8,048 bases of DNA from Planctomycetota bacterium (GTDB lineage: Bacteria > Planctomycetota > PUPC01 > JABMSA01 > JAUWKK01): the NCBI GenBank assembly GCA_030614245.1, contig JAUWKK010000112.1:1-8048 (forward strand). Reading direction: 5' to 3'. Shown in pieces: positions 6,153 through 8,048 of the stretch (positions within the stretch are counted from its first letter, which is position 1; each line of letters starts with the position of its first letter). Made by a program: the position numbers and the translations under genes. The notes beneath the pieces are model-generated. The model was not told the DNA's origin, searched no databases, and saw only the letters and a program-made list of their open reading frames with translations.

Positions 6153-6521
6153 TTACGTTTCCCGCGCCTTGATTGCCTGCGTGATGCGATCCGAAAGCGT
6201 GGTCGAATCGAAGGGCTTGACGATGTAGCTGTTGGCGCCGGCCTGGAGGGCCCCGATAGCTTCGCACCGTTTCGACTGGCCGATCACGATCACCACGGGC
6301 ACGTCGTCGCCCCGGCGGCGAATGGCTTTCACCAGTTCTACACCGTCCATGTGCGGCATATCCCAATCGGAGATGACCAGGTCCACCGCGTTCTTCTGCA
6401 ATATATTCGCCGCATCGATGCCGTCGGCGGCCTCGATCACGTTACTGTGGCCCAGGTCTGCAAGCATCTGCTTGAGCACCGCCCGCGTCGAAACCGAATC
6501 ATCCACGATCAGAATGCGCAT
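6153..6521 (-). CDS. CheY-like single-domain response regulator
   Basis: The 122-residue product is a stand-alone receiver domain with no output domain. The acidic pair is D7-D8 (ILIVDDS), the phospho-acceptor is D52 (VISDWDMPHMDG), and the conserved lysine is K102 (YIVKPF) with Y99 before it. The usual Thr/Ser after strand 4 is Ile80 (VVIVIGQS), which should alter phosphorylation-driven switching. I chose ATG 6519-6521 because the receiver fold begins exactly there and GGGAG lies about ten bases upstream. The same frame stays open to an ATG at 6854, but the extra 111 residues have no domain-like character. No histidine kinase is nearby, so the partner is unknown. It converges on the sigma factor gene with a 45-bp gap and no clear terminator. 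Confidence 0.92.
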   Translation of the reverse strand: MRILIVDDSVSTRAVLKQMLADLGHSNVIEAADGIDAANILQKNAVDLVISDWDMPHMDGVELVKAIRRRGDDVPVVIVIGQSKRCEAIGALQAGANSYIVKPFDSTTLSDRITQAIKARET

Positions 6522-6726
6522 CGCCCGCGGGCTCCCAAACGGCGGATTGGGCGTAAGTGGTTGTACAATGTAGTTATCGGGAGCGAACGCGGCCGGTTCA
6601 GAAGAAGTTGGGAATAGAGAGCCGCGGCATTCCCCGTTCCAACGGGACCGACTATATGGGAACGGCTTCAGATCATGGGTATTACCAAATTTAAGAGGAA
6701 ATTTCCGGCGTAAACGCAAAGCCCGC

Positions 6727-6754
6727 TTGAATCCGCTTTTCCACAAGTTATACA
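6727..6754 (+). promoter_or_regulatory. Weak promoter candidate for the membrane transferase gene
   Basis: TTGAAT (6727-6732) and TATACA (6749-6754) are spaced by 16 bp. The -10 overlaps the end of the first 15-bp direct repeat, so a protein bound there would be placed to block it. The predicted leader is long, about 120 bases. Confidence 0.3.
6737..6751 (+). repeat. 15-bp direct repeat, copy 1 (DnaA-box-like)
   Basis: TTTTCCACAAGTTAT contains TTTTCCACA, one base from the DnaA box consensus TTATCCACA. An identical copy lies 110 bp downstream. It could be a DnaA site or the operator of another regulator. Confidence 0.55.
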
Positions 6755-6846
6755 ATGACTGCCCACAGGAACTGAACGGCCCGTTCACGGCCTGCGAGCA
6801 GCCCTCGGTGGGCCCTTGCACGAGTTTCCGGGATGCCCCGAACAGG

Positions 6847-6861
6847 TTTTCCACAAGTTAT
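6847..6861 (+). repeat. 15-bp direct repeat, copy 2 (DnaA-box-like pair)
   Basis: This copy is identical to 6737-6751 and continues as TTATGCACA (6858-6866), so TTTTCCACA and TTATGCACA form two DnaA-box-like nonamers in the same orientation, 11 bp start to start. It ends 20 bp before the GTG start of the next gene, where bound protein could also block transcription or translation initiation. Confidence 0.55.
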
Positions 6862-6881
6862 GCACATTTGCTGGAGCTGCC

Positions 6882-8048
6882 GTGACAAGACATCTCGCAA
6901 CAGCCGTAATCGCTGTAATTATAGCTGTTTACCTGCTGTCCGGCGCATTTACTGCATCCGTGGCCGATTTTGGCGTTTCTCACGACGACGGAATCTACGC
7001 CGTCACGGCCAAGTCGTTGGCAGAAACGGGCGAATACCGCATCGTCAGCCTCCCCGGCGAACCGTTTCAGCGGAAGTATCCGATAATGCTGCCCGCGATC
7101 CTGTCGCTCGTCTGGCGGTTGCAGGCGGATTTCCCCGGCAATGTTATCTGGCTCAAGGGGGTATCGCTGCTGGCGGGCGCGGTGTTTCTGGCGGCGTCGT
7201 ACGGCCTGCTGAGGCGGATCGCCGGTTTCAGCCGCTGGTCGGCGGTGGCGATTGTCGCCATTACGGTGCTGGCGCCGGCGACGGGTGAGGCAGCCGGCAG
7301 CGTGATGTCGTGCCTGGTCTACGGCGCGTTCGCGACGGCGGCGCTGTGGCTGATGGAGCTCGCCCGCGACGGGCGCCGCGCTTTCGCATCAGGCGCGGCG
7401 ATCGGCCTGCTCGCCGGATGTGCGTTCCTGACGCGCTCGATCGGCCTCGCACTGCTGATTGCCGTCGCTCTGACGTTGATATGGCGGCGAGACTGGCGTG
7501 CGCTTGCAGTCGCCGCGGTTGCTGCCGCCATCGTCATTCTGCCCGGGAAGCTCCTCTGGACCGGCCGGACGCCGGACGTCCCGAGGGCTTATGAGTATTA
7601 CGTCAACTACGGTGACTGGTTCAGGCACAGTGCGCGGGATGTAGGCTGGGGGTTCCTGCTGCGGGTGCCGGTTGTCAACCTGATTTCCGGTGCGGCTGCG
7701 ATGGGACGGACGATGGTGCCGTCGCGGCTGGACCTCGACGCATTCGCAGCGTTGAAGCTTGGGGTGGGGGCCCTGGCGCTGCTCGGGATGATCGGCATGC
7801 TGCTCGGGCTGGGGGGAGAGGCGCGAAGGCGCCCGCCGGCCTGCTGGGCGATCTATCTCGTGCTGTACTTCGGGCTCGTGCTCGTCTGGCCGTTTCCGCC
7901 GCCGCCGAGGTTCATCGTGCCGGTGCTGCCGCTCGTCCTGCTGTTGTGCCGGCAGGGTCTCGCGCGGCTGCCGATCCGTGCGAATGCCTGGCGCGTTGCC
8001 GGGGTGCTCGGGGCGGCCGCGCTAATGGTGTCGTCGGGGGTAGGTATG
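6882..8048 (+). CDS. GT-C/GT39-like membrane glycosyltransferase (3' end missing)
   Basis: An open frame of 389 codons runs off the window end without a stop. The start is GTG 6882-6884, with GGAG (6873-6876) five bases upstream. Residues 5-25 form a membrane segment (or signal anchor), followed by SHDDGIYAVTAKSLAETG with the acidic pair D35-D36, then QRKYPIMLP (63-71). This arrangement, an acidic pair in the first extracytoplasmic loop and then KYP, is typical of GT39-type enzymes that transfer sugars from polyprenyl-phosphate carriers. Many hydrophobic segments follow, with FLTRSIGLAL in the middle and RFIVPVLPLVLLL near the end, both common in this family. Donor and acceptor are unknown. 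It is transcribed away from the response regulator. The family call is good; the enzyme activity is inferred. Confidence 0.85.
   Translation, partial: MTRHLATAVIAVIIAVYLLSGAFTASVADFGVSHDDGIYAVTAKSLAETGEYRIVSLPGEPFQRKYPIMLPAILSLVWRLQADFPGNVIWLKGVSLLAGAVFLAASYGLLRRIAGFSRWSAVAIVAITVLAPATGEAAGSVMSCLVYGAFATAALWLMELARDGRRAFASGAAIGLLAGCAFLTRSIGLALLIAVALTLIWRRDWRALAVAAVAAAIVILPGKLLWTGRTPDVPRAYEYYVNYGDWFRHSARDVGWGFLLRVPVVNLISGAAAMGRTMVPSRLDLDAFAALKLGVGALALLGMIGMLLGLGGEARRRPPACWAIYLVLYFGLVLVWPFPPPPRFIVPVLPLVLLLCRQGLARLPIRANAWRVAGVLGAAALMVSSGVGM

Larger units (their letters stand above)
6522..6881. other. Divergent intergenic region
   Basis: This stretch separates the minus-strand response regulator from the plus-strand glycosyltransferase-like gene. 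It is locally AT-rich around 6680-6760. It holds two copies of a 15-bp direct repeat and a weak plus-strand promoter candidate. I found no convincing promoter for the response regulator and no RNA gene. Confidence 0.5.

Noticed and set aside
6522..6854. N-terminal extension of the response regulator by 111 residues
   Set aside because: The extra residues have no recognisable fold and would cover the AT-rich intergenic region and both direct repeats. The receiver domain starts exactly at the internal ATG, which has its own SD-like sequence.
6722..6881. Replication origin
   Set aside because: There are only two or three DnaA-box-like sites, no dnaA, dnaN or gidA-type neighbour and no clear AT-rich unwinding element, so the sites are reported only as possible binding sites.

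Overview
The window looks like chromosomal DNA from a GC-rich bacterium, most likely a planctomycete or a relative in the PVC group. I base this on three things: dispersed repeats of the 'TTCATCTGTG' type together with a GxxExxY nuclease gene, a cluster of short GC-rich palindromes, and a sigma factor with an unusual N-terminal extension. No rRNA or tRNA gene is visible, so the placement is an inference.

Layout. Positions 1-861 are a repeat array built from imperfect inverted arms, with one small gene (230-631, minus) sitting where a spacer should be. That gene encodes a GxxExxY / PD-(D/E)XK-type nuclease-fold protein, and its ribosome binding site, start codon and first seven codons are made of repeat sequence. 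The array runs directly into the 3' end of a two-gene minus-strand operon (849-3660): a sugar-phosphate isomerase/epimerase-like TIM-barrel protein, then a large polytopic membrane protein with C-terminal TPRs. A good sigma70-type promoter precedes the operon. Positions 3731-4484 hold no gene. They contain a cluster of seven palindromes, a solo copy of the dispersed repeat, and a near-consensus promoter for the next gene.

Positions 4485-6107 (plus) encode a sigma70-family factor with an N-terminal MerR-like helix-turn-helix and no clear region 3. It converges on a short CheY-like single-domain response regulator (6153-6521, minus). A 360-bp divergent intergenic region follows, with two identical 15-bp sites resembling DnaA boxes. 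Then comes a GT-C/GT39-like membrane glycosyltransferase that starts at GTG 6882 and is cut by the window end.

The genes do not form one obvious pathway. Two polytopic, glycosyltransferase-like membrane proteins and a sugar epimerase-like protein suggest envelope or polysaccharide work, and the sigma factor and receiver protein are regulatory. The most interesting part is the repeat/nuclease cassette at 1-861, where the gene and the surrounding noncoding repeats share sequence at both ends of the gene and a neighbouring gene takes its stop codon from the repeat.
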